Below are positions 43,450-51,714 of a DNA stretch of 64,000 nt, piece by piece. The notes beneath the pieces were generated by a model that was not told the origin of the DNA, did not search any database, and saw nothing but the letters and a program-made list of their open reading frames with translations. The stretch is taken from the NCBI GenBank assembly GCA_001596155.1, contig CP014771.1, positions 3,658,001-3,722,000 on the forward strand, given 5' to 3'. How positions within the stretch are numbered: position 1 is the stretch's first letter; every line of letters begins with the position of its first letter. Origin of the DNA: Hymenobacter psoromatis (GTDB lineage: Bacteria; Bacteroidota; Bacteroidia; Cytophagales; Hymenobacteraceae). Made by a program: the position numbers and the translations under genes.

Positions 43450-45327
43450 CTACTTCCGCAACTCCACCACCCAAGCCGTATGCGCCGGCACGGTTAGCAA
43501 CTTCAAATCCGAAATCCCTACCCCACTCACCACCTCCACCCCCGAGGCAAACCCACCCGTGCGCTCCGCAAACCGCGTTCCATCGACCTTCTTCGCCTCC
43601 TTGCCCACGTTGGCGATAACCATCACGCACTCCGTAGCAGTATAGCGGAAATACGTATAAACCCCGTCCTGCGGAATGAACTGCATCAGCTTGCCGCTCG
43701 ACAAAACCGGGTGTGATTTCCGGTAGTTGGCCAGCTTGCTCACGTAGTCAAATGCCTCGCCCGCCGGCCCCGGCCGCGCCGTGAAGTAGTCCACCTTGTC
43801 GCCGGCCCAGCCGCCCGGAAAGTCCTCGCGCACCTTGCCATCAGGGTTCGAGAAGTTCTTCATCAGGACCTCGGTGCCGTAATACAATTGCGGAATGCCG
43901 CGCAAGGTCAGCAGCCAAGCCAGGCCCATCTTGTACTTCGCAAAGTCTTCGCCGATAACCGAATAGAATCGACTCATGTCGTGGTTATCGAGGAAAGTCA
44001 CGTTGCGCGTGGCATCCACGTACAGCCAGTCGCTTTGCATACTTTGGTAGAGATGCTCCAGGTTGCCATCCTTCAGCGCGTCCTGAATGGCGAAGGTGGT
44101 AATGAAGTCGAGTACGCCCGGCAGGTTCGACTTGAAGCCATCAACCGGCTGCATAATATTCTGAGCGTAGAAAGCCTGCTCGGCGGTGCTACCCTCCCAG
44201 GCCTCGCCATAGAGCGTGAGCTTGGGATACTCGTCCATGATGGCCTTGCCCCAGGCCATCAGAAACTGCGGCTCCGAGTAGGGATAAGTATCGATGCGGT
44301 AGCCATCGAGGCCGGTGCTTTCTACCCACCACAAGAAGTTCTGAATGAGGTAGGTAGCGACGTACGGGTTGCCCTGGTTCACGTCGGGCATGGTGGTGTC
44401 AAACCAGCCGTCGTTGTAGCGCTTGCGGTCATACTGCGAGCCGTGTGGGTCGTTGAGGGCGTAGGCGTTGTAGTTGGAGCGCGTGAAGCTGGGCCACGCG
44501 TGAAACCAGTCGGCCGCCGGCTTGTCCAGAAACAGGTAATTGTAGCTGCCCCAGTGGTTTAGCACAATGTCCTGCACCACTTTCAGGCCCTGGCCGTGCG
44601 CGTTTTTCACAAACTGCCCGTACTCGGCATTGGTCCCATAGCGCGGGTCGATTTTGTAGCAGTCCGTAACGGCATAGCCGTGGTAGCTGGCCTTGGGCAT
44701 ATCATTCTCAATGACGGGTGTAGGCCAGATGGCCGTGGCACCTAGCTGCTTAAAATAAGCAAAGTGGTTTTCGATGCCCTTCAAATCGCCGCCGTGGCGG
44801 GCGTACATCGAGTCGCGGGCCACATGGTTCACGCGGGTGCCCTTCACCACGTCGTTTTTTGAGTCGCCGTTCGAGAAGCGGTCCGGCATTAGCATGTAGA
44901 TAAAGTCGGCCTGCGTGAGGCCCTGCGTGCGCGCCGGGTCCTGGTTGCGGGGCCGCAGCTCGTAGCTGTGCGTGAAGCTTTTGCTGCCTTTAAACTGCAA
45001 TTTGAGCTGGCCGGGCTGCGCCTGCGGGCTCACCGTGAGGTTCACAATCAGGTAGTTGGCGCTTTCCAGCTTCTCGAAGCCGTCGAGCGTCACGCCGGGG
45101 TAGGTGGCCAGCGTTACCTGGTCGGTGGCAATGCCGGGGGCTTTGACCAGCAGCTGCAATTTGGGGTTTTTCATGCCCACAAACCAGTACGTGGGGTCGA
45201 TGCGAACCGGGGGGGTAGGGCGGGCCGCCGGGCGGGCCAGCGGAGGCAGCGAAACGGCTGCGGCCGGACTGGCCGCCAGCAGCAAAATGGCCGACAACGG
45301 GGCCAGCAACGCGCTAAAAACGTGCAT
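43450..45327 (-). CDS. Secreted GH13 neopullulanase/cyclomaltodextrinase (SusA-like)
   Basis: 625 residues from the ATG at 45327, which gives a good signal peptide (MHVFSALLAPLSAILLLAAS). Domains: an N-terminal beta-sandwich (about 35-130, Cyc-maltodext_N type, YWFVGMKNPKLQLLV), the GH13 barrel and a C-terminal beta domain. Catalytic residues are the Asp in DGYRIDTYP (near 340), Glu in YGEAWEGS (near 372) and Asp in LDNHDMSRF (near 447). QADFIYMLMPDRFSNGD is characteristic of SusA-type enzymes, which degrade starch oligomers in the periplasm. It heads the minus-strand alpha-glucan cluster and is divergent from the phosphorylase-like gene. Confidence 0.93.
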   Translation of the reverse strand: MHVFSALLAPLSAILLLAASPAAAVSLPPLARPAARPTPPVRIDPTYWFVGMKNPKLQLLVKAPGIATDQVTLATYPGVTLDGFEKLESANYLIVNLTVSPQAQPGQLKLQFKGSKSFTHSYELRPRNQDPARTQGLTQADFIYMLMPDRFSNGDSKNDVVKGTRVNHVARDSMYARHGGDLKGIENHFAYFKQLGATAIWPTPVIENDMPKASYHGYAVTDCYKIDPRYGTNAEYGQFVKNAHGQGLKVVQDIVLNHWGSYNYLFLDKPAADWFHAWPSFTRSNYNAYALNDPHGSQYDRKRYNDGWFDTTMPDVNQGNPYVATYLIQNFLWWVESTGLDGYRIDTYPYSEPQFLMAWGKAIMDEYPKLTLYGEAWEGSTAEQAFYAQNIMQPVDGFKSNLPGVLDFITTFAIQDALKDGNLEHLYQSMQSDWLYVDATRNVTFLDNHDMSRFYSVIGEDFAKYKMGLAWLLTLRGIPQLYYGTEVLMKNFSNPDGKVREDFPGGWAGDKVDYFTARPGPAGEAFDYVSKLANYRKSHPVLSSGKLMQFIPQDGVYTYFRYTATECVMVIANVGKEAKKVDGTRFAERTGGFASGVEVVSGVGISDLKLLTVPAHTAWVVELRK

Positions 45328-45490
45328 AGGGCAGATAATGAGAGAGAAAGGTGGGAGAAAGACTGAAAAGCTGCGGGGCGTAAGAAAGGCGCGGGCGAGC
45401 CGGAAAACGGCCATTCTGGCCCGCAAACCATTGCGGAGCTATCGCCCCTGCTTAGCCTCCAAAGTACGCCGACTTGCCCGGCCGCGCCGC

Positions 45491-45498
45491 TAGCTTTG
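45491..45498 (+). promoter_or_regulatory. -7 element upstream of the phosphorylase-like gene
   Basis: TAGCTTTG matches TAnnTTTG, 65 bases before the ATG at 45564. The nearest upstream TTG (45474-45476) is only 14 bases away, so the match is partial. Confidence 0.35.
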
Positions 45499-45563
45499 GG
45501 CCGCGGGCGCTTCCTTTGTGGCCGCGAACTCACTTAGTAACAACTCGCTACCAACTTTTTTAC

Positions 45564-47210
45564 ATGGCATTTCAATTCAAAATGGCGGCTCCGGCGGCCA
45601 AATACAAGGCGGCGGCGGCATACTTCTCGATGGAGTTTGCCCTCGACCAGAGCCTGAAAATTTATTCCGGTGGCCTGGGTTTCCTGGCGGGCTCGCACAT
45701 GCGCTCGGCCTACGAGCTCAAGCAAAACCTCGTCGGCATCGGGATGCTGTGGACCTACGGCTACTACGACCAGGTGCGCAACCCCGACCAGACCATGAAG
45801 GCCGAGTTTCTGCACAAGCAATACTCATTTCTGGAAGACACGGGGATTGTATTCCCGGTGACCATCCACGATGCCGAGGTACACGTGAAGGCGCTGTACC
45901 TGGCCCCCGAGACGTTCGGCACCGCGCCGATGTTTTTCCTCACCACTGATATTGAGGAGAATGACTACCTCTCGCGCACCATTTCGCACCACCTCTACGA
46001 CCCGGACGCCGCCACCCGCGTGGCTCAGAGCATCGTGCTGGGGGTAGGCGGCGGCAAGCTGCTCGACATCCTGGAGCGCCAGACCGACATCTACCACCTC
46101 AACGAGGGCCACGGCCTGCCGCTGGCGTTTTTTCTCTACGAAAAGTACGACCGCAACCTGGCCGAGGTGCAAAAGCACTTGGTTTTCACGACCCACACGC
46201 CCGAGCTGGCCGGCAACGAGGAGCGCCCCATGAAGCTGCTCACCGACATGAGTTTTTTCGCCGGCGTGCCCGAGGAGGACGTGCGCCGCGAGGCCCGCAT
46301 TGAGGGCGACACGCTCAACTACACGCTCACCGCGCTGCGCTTCGCCCGCCGGGCCAACGCCGTGAGCAAGGTGCATGGCGAAGTAGCCCGCGAAATGTGG
46401 GGCCACTATGAAGGCATTTGCCCCATCATCTCCATCACCAACGCCCAGAACGGCACTTACTGGCGCGACCCCGCGCTGGCTGCCGCCCTCAAGGCCAAGG
46501 ACGACAAAGCCCTGCTGGCCCGCAAGCGCGAGATGAAAGTGGCGTTTTTCAAAATCGTGGCCGACCAGACCGGTACGCTGCTCGACCCCGACGCGCTGAC
46601 CATCGTGTGGGCCCGCCGCTTTGCTGCCTACAAGCGCGCCGACCTCATTCTGCGTGATTTTGAGCGCTTTGTGAAGCTCGTGAGCGACGATTCGCGCCCG
46701 GTGCAGGTCATTTGGGCTGGCAAGCCCTACCCCAAGGATTATGGCGCTATCGACATCTTCAACAGCATTATTCGCAAGACCAAGGACCTCAAGCGCTGCG
46801 CCGTGCTCACGGGCTACGAGCTAGCCCTGAGCGCTGAAATGAAGAAGGGCTCCGACCTGTGGCTGAACACCCCGCGCTACCCCCGCGAGGCCAGCGGCAC
46901 CAGCGGCATGACCGCCGCCATGAACGCCAGCGTGAGCGTAAGCATCGCCGACGGCTGGATTCCGGAGTTTGCCCAGGATGGGGAGAACTGTTTCCTCATC
47001 GCCCACGCCAACGTGACCCTGCCCGACGCGCAAAAGGATGACCACGAGGCCGATAACCTGCTCACCGTGCTCGAAAGCACCGTAGTGCCCATGTACTACG
47101 ACCAGCCCAAGCAATTCCTGAAAGTGGTGAAAGCTGCCATGAAGGACGTGGAGCCCGAGTTCGAAAGTACCCGCATGGCCAAGGAATACTACGAGCAACT
47201 GTATAAATAA
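45564..47210 (+). CDS. GT35 alpha-glucan phosphorylase-like protein lacking the PLP lysine
   Basis: 548 residues, the length of the short alpha-glucan phosphorylase subfamily (about 550, against 800 or more for classical enzymes). The fold motifs are present: YFSMEFALDQSLKIYSGGLG at the N-terminus, HLNEGHG, VFTTHTPELAGNE, WARRFAAYKRADLIL and EASGTSGMTAAMN. In classical members the last motif reads EASGTxxMK, where the Lys binds pyridoxal phosphate; here that position is Thr (ACC at about 46908). Either the enzyme works without PLP, as GT5 glycogen synthases do, or the subfamily has a different activity. No signal peptide. It is divergent from the SusA-like gene. Confidence 0.85.
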   Translation: MAFQFKMAAPAAKYKAAAAYFSMEFALDQSLKIYSGGLGFLAGSHMRSAYELKQNLVGIGMLWTYGYYDQVRNPDQTMKAEFLHKQYSFLEDTGIVFPVTIHDAEVHVKALYLAPETFGTAPMFFLTTDIEENDYLSRTISHHLYDPDAATRVAQSIVLGVGGGKLLDILERQTDIYHLNEGHGLPLAFFLYEKYDRNLAEVQKHLVFTTHTPELAGNEERPMKLLTDMSFFAGVPEEDVRREARIEGDTLNYTLTALRFARRANAVSKVHGEVAREMWGHYEGICPIISITNAQNGTYWRDPALAAALKAKDDKALLARKREMKVAFFKIVADQTGTLLDPDALTIVWARRFAAYKRADLILRDFERFVKLVSDDSRPVQVIWAGKPYPKDYGAIDIFNSIIRKTKDLKRCAVLTGYELALSAEMKKGSDLWLNTPRYPREASGTSGMTAAMNASVSVSIADGWIPEFAQDGENCFLIAHANVTLPDAQKDDHEADNLLTVLESTVVPMYYDQPKQFLKVVKAAMKDVEPEFESTRMAKEYYEQLYK

Positions 47211-47401
47211 GTCTGAACCACGGATTCCTCCGGATTTTTCGGATTAGTCGGATTTTGTGGACGTTAAAAAAGCCGCCTTCTGGGCGGCTTTTTTCGTAGA
47301 GGCTTGTTCGTATTAAAAGTAAAAAATGAGGAGGGCGGTTAAGGTAATCGTCCACAAAATCCGACTAATCCGAAAAATCCGGAGGAATCCGTGGTTCAGA
47401 C
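47211..47401. repeat. Perfect 53-bp inverted repeat around a terminator
   Basis: Arms 47211-47263 and 47349-47401 are perfect inverted copies (ACCACGGATTCC and CGGATTAGTCGG words). The left arm starts on the base after the stop of the phosphorylase-like gene; the right arm ends two bases before the next ATG. Between the arms is a strong terminator (47266-47294). Related words are dispersed intergenic repeats in Bacteroidota. Confidence 0.9.
47266..47294 (+). terminator. Terminator inside the 53-bp inverted repeat
   Basis: AAAAAAGCCGCC (47266-47277) pairs with GGCGGCTTTTTT (47283-47294), with a 5-base loop. It ends the phosphorylase-like gene; being symmetric it would work on both strands. 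Confidence 0.9.
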
Positions 47402-47403
47402 AA

Positions 47404-48066
47404 ATGTGTGGTCGTTATACTGTTATCGCTCCCGCGCCGGCGCTGGCCGAGCGCTTCTCCGCTAGGGAAGTCCCTACCCCCCCGCCCAACTTCAACGCCG
47501 CGCCGTCGCAGGCGCTGCCCATTATTACCAACGCCGCGCCGGGCCAGATTCAGCTGGTGCGCTGGGGGCTGGTGCCGAGCTGGAGCCGCGACCCGGCCAG
47601 CGGCCCGAAGCCCATCAATGCCCGCGCCGAGACGCTGGCCGAGAAGCCCAGCTTCCGGCAGCTGCTGGCGCGGCGGCGCTGCCTGGTGCTGGCCGACTCG
47701 TTCTACGAGTGGCAGGCCACCGAGCGGGGCAAAATTCCACACCGCATTTTGCTGAAGAGCGAGGAGCCCTTCGCCTTCGCCGGCCTCTGGGACGAGTGGC
47801 TGGACCGCGATACCGGCGAGTTGCAACCCACGTTCACCATCATCACCACCGAGCCCAATGAGCTGATGGCCAGGATCCACAACCGGATGCCTGTCATCCT
47901 GCCCGGCCCCGACGCCGAGCGTGCCTGGCTCGCCGATGACCTAGCGCCCGCCGCCCATCAGCAGCTGCTCGTGCCCTACGATACGGCGCTAATGAAGGAA
48001 TACGTCATCACGACCCGCGTCAACTCGCCCGCCCACAACGACCCCGAAGTGCTGGCCGCGCTGTGA
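47404..48066 (+). CDS. SRAP domain protein (YedK/HMCES family abasic-site sensor)
   Basis: 220 residues. The start at 47404 is fixed because the family requires Met followed by catalytic Cys2 (MCGRYTV). Other hallmarks are PINARAETL, DSFYEWQ and the active-site His in HNRMPVIL. SRAP proteins form a covalent link between Cys2 and abasic sites in single-stranded DNA, protecting them during replication. The last codons form part of a palindrome shared with the convergent gene. Confidence 0.95.
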   Translation: MCGRYTVIAPAPALAERFSAREVPTPPPNFNAAPSQALPIITNAAPGQIQLVRWGLVPSWSRDPASGPKPINARAETLAEKPSFRQLLARRRCLVLADSFYEWQATERGKIPHRILLKSEEPFAFAGLWDEWLDRDTGELQPTFTIITTEPNELMARIHNRMPVILPGPDAERAWLADDLAPAAHQQLLVPYDTALMKEYVITTRVNSPAHNDPEVLAAL

Positions 48067-48103
48067 GGAATCATGAATTAGAAATTATGATTCCTCACAG
48101 CGC
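48058..48103. terminator. Bidirectional palindrome formed by the 3' ends of two convergent genes
   Basis: The 17-bp arms 48058-48074 and 48087-48103 are perfect inverted copies with a 12-base centre. The left arm holds the last codons and stop of the SRAP gene; the right arm holds those of the MG2-like gene. Both proteins therefore end in Ala-Leu encoded by the same bases. T-richness is weak, so its strength as a terminator is uncertain. Confidence 0.7.
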
Positions 48104-50506
48104 CGGCTTCACTTCCAGTACCACGCTGGTGCTGCCGGCGCGGCCATCGGGGGCCAGGCCCTGGGCCACCACCAGGTAGCGGCCCAGCTGGTCGGAAGTG
48201 TAGAAGCTGAGCGTGCGGGGCTGGCCGGCGGCCAGCGCTATATCGGGCTGCCAGTAGAGTAGGTTGCGAAAATCGGGCAGGCGGCTTTGCTGCTGCGCGG
48301 CGGTTTCGTAGCGCGGGGCAAAGAACTCGCGCTCGCCCTGCACGCCTTCGTACTCTTCGAGCAATGCCTGGGGGGGTAGGGGGAAGCCGCCCAGGTCGCC
48401 CTTGTAGGTGGTGTAGCTTACTATCCCATCGTAGGTGAGCGGGCCGTGGAAATAATGGCCGTCCACCACATCCAGCTTGCGGATTTTTAGCGGGTTGAAG
48501 GCCATTATTTTATTGATATCAAACACCGGCACGCCGTCGAGCAGCACCATCGGGTTGTTGCGAAACGTGAGCCCATTGCGCTTATCCACCACCAGAAAGT
48601 GGAAGCCGTCTTTGCGCTTGCGCACCAGCACGCCGGGCACGTATTCGCGCATCACTTCCTCCAGCACCGGAAAGCGGGTGTAGTCATCGAGCAGATATTG
48701 CTCGTCGGGCCGGCCGTAGAAGGCCAGCGTATCGTGCGCCGGCTGGGTGTAGGGATTTTCGAAGCGGCCCAAAAAAGTGCGCTGCGTCTGCACCTGCACG
48801 TGGCGCTGCGTAAGGGCCGCCGCCAGCGCCGGGCTCAATGCCAGCGGCTGCGTGTAGCCAAGCGCAAACTGCGTCGAAAAGGGACTAAAGATTTCCAGGT
48901 GATAAGTGCTATCGCGCAGGTAATCAGTTTGAAAAACCAGTTGCGTAGGCCCGTAAAAATTGTGCAGCTCAAACTGCACCACGCCATTATACTGGCTGGT
49001 GGCGTTGTAAAACCGGATGGCCCGGCTCGGCGAGGCCAGGTAAGTGGTGATGCCATCGGCCGGCGCGCCCGTGACGCGGTCCGTGATGCGGCCGCGCACG
49101 AAGTGGCCGTTCAGCTCGGGCAGGGAGGGTAGGGCGGGCGCGCGGCCGTCCAGCACGTCATTCCACCGAAAGCGGCTCCAGCCCTGGGTGAGCAGGAGGT
49201 TGTCGAGGGCGGCGCGGCCGGTGGCGCTGGTGTCGCGCAGGTAGTAGTTCGGCTCCTCAATAGTCCCTTTCAGCTCCGAGGTAAGTGCCAGGTAGGTAGT
49301 GATATCGGCCGGCGAGCTGGCGGCCAGTGAATCGAGCTGGTACACGGCCAGCGAGGCCTGGGCGGGCGCGTCGGCGACTAGCTGCACCGCCACGCGGGCG
49401 CGGGGCGCGTAGCTGGCCGGGGCCGCGCGCACCGTCAGCGCCAGTGGGCGCCGGGGCCGCTGGAAGTACAGCCGCTCGGCGCTGGGCCGCGCCGCGCCAT
49501 CAAACAGCGTGAAGTGCGTGATACCGTCGGGCAGGTCATTTTTGTCGAAAACAAACTCGCCTACCCCCCCACTTAGTGCGCTGTGGGCCGAGGCCACGAT
49601 GCGCTGGCCAGCGTGGGCCAGCACCGCCACTTGGCCGGGGGGTAGGGTGCTGCCCTGGGCCTGCACCGTCAGGCGCAGGTGGCCGGCATCGGCGTCGGCC
49701 AGGTGCAGCACGTAGCCGGATTCGCGGGCGGCGGGCAGCGGTATTTTCACCACCTGGCCCGTGGCGAGCTGCACCGTGGCGGTGTAGCTCGCGTCCGCCA
49801 GCGGCGTAAAGTCGAAGTTACTCAGGCCAAATTTCAACGTTTCGAACGTGGCGACGGGCTGGCCTTGCGCGTCGTGCACGGTGCCGGTGGCGGCCACGCC
49901 CCGGCCGGCCGGGTTCACCACGCGCAGGCCCACGCGGCTGCGCAGGCCCCGCACCAGCTGGCCGCCTTCGGGGAAAAACTGCACGTCGTAGCTGGCCGCG
50001 GCGGGGTGGGCGGCGAGTCCGGCTGGCCGGGCGGTATTGATAATCGTGACCGGGCAGTGGAAGTAGTAGTCGGGGCTGAAATTGCGCATCCAGCTGGTGT
50101 AGGCGCGCACCACGTAGCTGCCGGTGGGCAGGTCGGCGGGCAGGTTGAGCGAGCCGTGGCCGGTGGCGCGGCTCAGGGCCAGCTTGGCTTGCAGCACGGG
50201 CTGCTGCTGGGCGTTGAGGACCTCCACGTAGGCGATTTTGCTCAGGGCCAGCGGCTGGTGGCGCGTGCCATCCACAGCGTAGATTTTCAGCCACATCGTT
50301 TCGCCCGCCGCGTAGGCCGGCCGGTCGAGGTGCACAAACAGCTGCTCGACCAGCGCCTGGCGCGTGTAGCGCGCAAACGGCCGGCTGATGCCCGGCAGCG
50401 AGTCGGGTGCCGCCGGGCTTTGAGCCTGGGCGGGGGGTAGGGCCGCCAGCGCCAGCAGGGTCGCCAGCACCAGACGCGAGAAGTTAGGAAAAAAGCTCGT
50501 GCGCAT
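48095..50506 (-). CDS. MG2/alpha-2-macroglobulin-like protein with plug-like C-terminal domain
   Basis: 803 residues from the ATG at 50506, with a signal peptide (LVLATLLALAALPPAQAQ). An MG2-like beta domain near residues 40-135 contains LFVHLDRPAYAAGETMWLKI and GSYVVRAYTSWMRNF, a Bacteroidota hallmark. Further beta-sandwich domains follow. The C-terminal part (about 590-680) resembles a TonB-receptor plug (GLTFRNNPMVLLDGVPVFDI). It is the third gene of a minus-strand run with a TonB receptor and a DUF4249 lipoprotein, and probably an envelope-associated accessory of that system. The function of such proteins is not established. Confidence 0.8.
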   Translation of the reverse strand: MRTSFFPNFSRLVLATLLALAALPPAQAQSPAAPDSLPGISRPFARYTRQALVEQLFVHLDRPAYAAGETMWLKIYAVDGTRHQPLALSKIAYVEVLNAQQQPVLQAKLALSRATGHGSLNLPADLPTGSYVVRAYTSWMRNFSPDYYFHCPVTIINTARPAGLAAHPAAASYDVQFFPEGGQLVRGLRSRVGLRVVNPAGRGVAATGTVHDAQGQPVATFETLKFGLSNFDFTPLADASYTATVQLATGQVVKIPLPAARESGYVLHLADADAGHLRLTVQAQGSTLPPGQVAVLAHAGQRIVASAHSALSGGVGEFVFDKNDLPDGITHFTLFDGAARPSAERLYFQRPRRPLALTVRAAPASYAPRARVAVQLVADAPAQASLAVYQLDSLAASSPADITTYLALTSELKGTIEEPNYYLRDTSATGRAALDNLLLTQGWSRFRWNDVLDGRAPALPSLPELNGHFVRGRITDRVTGAPADGITTYLASPSRAIRFYNATSQYNGVVQFELHNFYGPTQLVFQTDYLRDSTYHLEIFSPFSTQFALGYTQPLALSPALAAALTQRHVQVQTQRTFLGRFENPYTQPAHDTLAFYGRPDEQYLLDDYTRFPVLEEVMREYVPGVLVRKRKDGFHFLVVDKRNGLTFRNNPMVLLDGVPVFDINKIMAFNPLKIRKLDVVDGHYFHGPLTYDGIVSYTTYKGDLGGFPLPPQALLEEYEGVQGEREFFAPRYETAAQQQSRLPDFRNLLYWQPDIALAAGQPRTLSFYTSDQLGRYLVVAQGLAPDGRAGSTSVVLEVKPAL

Positions 50507-50544
50507 CGCGTTCAAACAAAAGAAGTTAAAGCCCAGGCTGGCGG

Positions 50545-51714
50545 CTAGTACCAGAAGCTGGGCCGCAGGTTGTCGCCGCCCTGGCTGCGGCAGTCCACGC
50601 AACTGGTCGGCGCCCCTAGGTAGCCCTTGATAGTTACCCCGTCGGCGGCGTAAATTGGGTCAATCGGCAGGTAATTGGGCGTGCTGAATTCTGCCTTGGC
50701 ATCAAAGGGGCTGAACTCAATGGGTATCCGGCTGCAGCTTTCGTAGCCGGTTTCGAAGGGCCAGGCAAAGGGTAGGGGCAATTCATTGCGGTCAATGTAG
50801 ATGCGGTGGGCACGCACCGAGTGTGCGCCCACGTAGCCCAGCACCGGCTCGGCGGGGTCGGCCAGGGCGTGGATGTTGCCGGTGAGCTGGGTCGGCAGCG
50901 CGTCGTAGAGCGAGCCGATGCTCTCGGTGTTCTTCTTCAGCGCTTCCCAATAGCGGTATTCGTCGGCAGTCTGGCCATATTGCATCACCAAAATGCTGTA
51001 GCGAATGCGCAGCCGCACCGACTTATTCGGGATGAAAAGCAGCGGCTGATTGGTAAGCACATCCTGGGCCAGCGCGGCAGTGTTGCCCAGGTTGATGGTG
51101 CTCGAATTGACGGTGCCCCAGCAGTTGTAGATGTCATCGTTGCGCTGCACCAGCTCCTGCATGGTCTTGTCATAAAACAAGTGCGAGTAGAAGGCCGACG
51201 TATAGCGCCAGGTTTCGCGGTAGTCCCAGCGGTAGTAGGTGGTGGGGCGGCCCGGCGCGCCGTGGGCCGACACAGCTATCTGCACGCCATCGCCGGTGTA
51301 TTTCCACGAAATAGTGTCGATGGGCGGCGTCCGCTGCGACTCCACCAGGTCCGACTGGTACTCTTTATTACCACTCGTCACCACGTGCAGCTGGTAGCGC
51401 CGGGTCGAGTCCAGGGCCGTGCGCGGGGCGTAGGTGTAGGTGCCGGCCGGCCGCTCGCTGAGGGGATAGGAATTGCCGGCCTCGTCTTTAATAGAGACGG
51501 TGGCCTTGCTCTCCGACACGGGCGTGCTGGCCGCCAGCCCCAGCGTGCGCGACAACCGGAAGGTGCTTGGCCCATTCAGATTCACGAAGCCATCGACCAC
51601 CAAATAGCTTTTGGCAGCGTCGGGCACCGGCGCGTTGTAGGGCTTCACGCAGCCGCCGAGCAGCAGCAGGGCCAGCCCTACCCCCCCCAGCCGGCTTAGG
51701 CTAAAAGCGCACAT
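50545..51714 (-). CDS. DUF4249 lipoprotein
   Basis: 389 residues from the ATG at 51714, which yields a lipoprotein signal (LALLLLGGC, lipid-modified Cys at about 20). DUF4249 proteins are beta-rich and almost always sit next to a TonB-dependent receptor of the STN/DUF4249-linked type, as here. YLVVDGFVNLNGPSTFRLSRT at the start of the mature part (VVDGFVNLNGPSTFRLSR) is typical, as is C-terminal CVDCRSQGGDN. They are presumed surface or periplasmic partners of the receptor. The start lies inside the receptor gene (14-base overlap), showing translational coupling. Confidence 0.9.
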   Translation of the reverse strand: MCAFSLSRLGGVGLALLLLGGCVKPYNAPVPDAAKSYLVVDGFVNLNGPSTFRLSRTLGLAASTPVSESKATVSIKDEAGNSYPLSERPAGTYTYAPRTALDSTRRYQLHVVTSGNKEYQSDLVESQRTPPIDTISWKYTGDGVQIAVSAHGAPGRPTTYYRWDYRETWRYTSAFYSHLFYDKTMQELVQRNDDIYNCWGTVNSSTINLGNTAALAQDVLTNQPLLFIPNKSVRLRIRYSILVMQYGQTADEYRYWEALKKNTESIGSLYDALPTQLTGNIHALADPAEPVLGYVGAHSVRAHRIYIDRNELPLPFAWPFETGYESCSRIPIEFSPFDAKAEFSTPNYLPIDPIYAADGVTIKGYLGAPTSCVDCRSQGGDNLRPSFWY

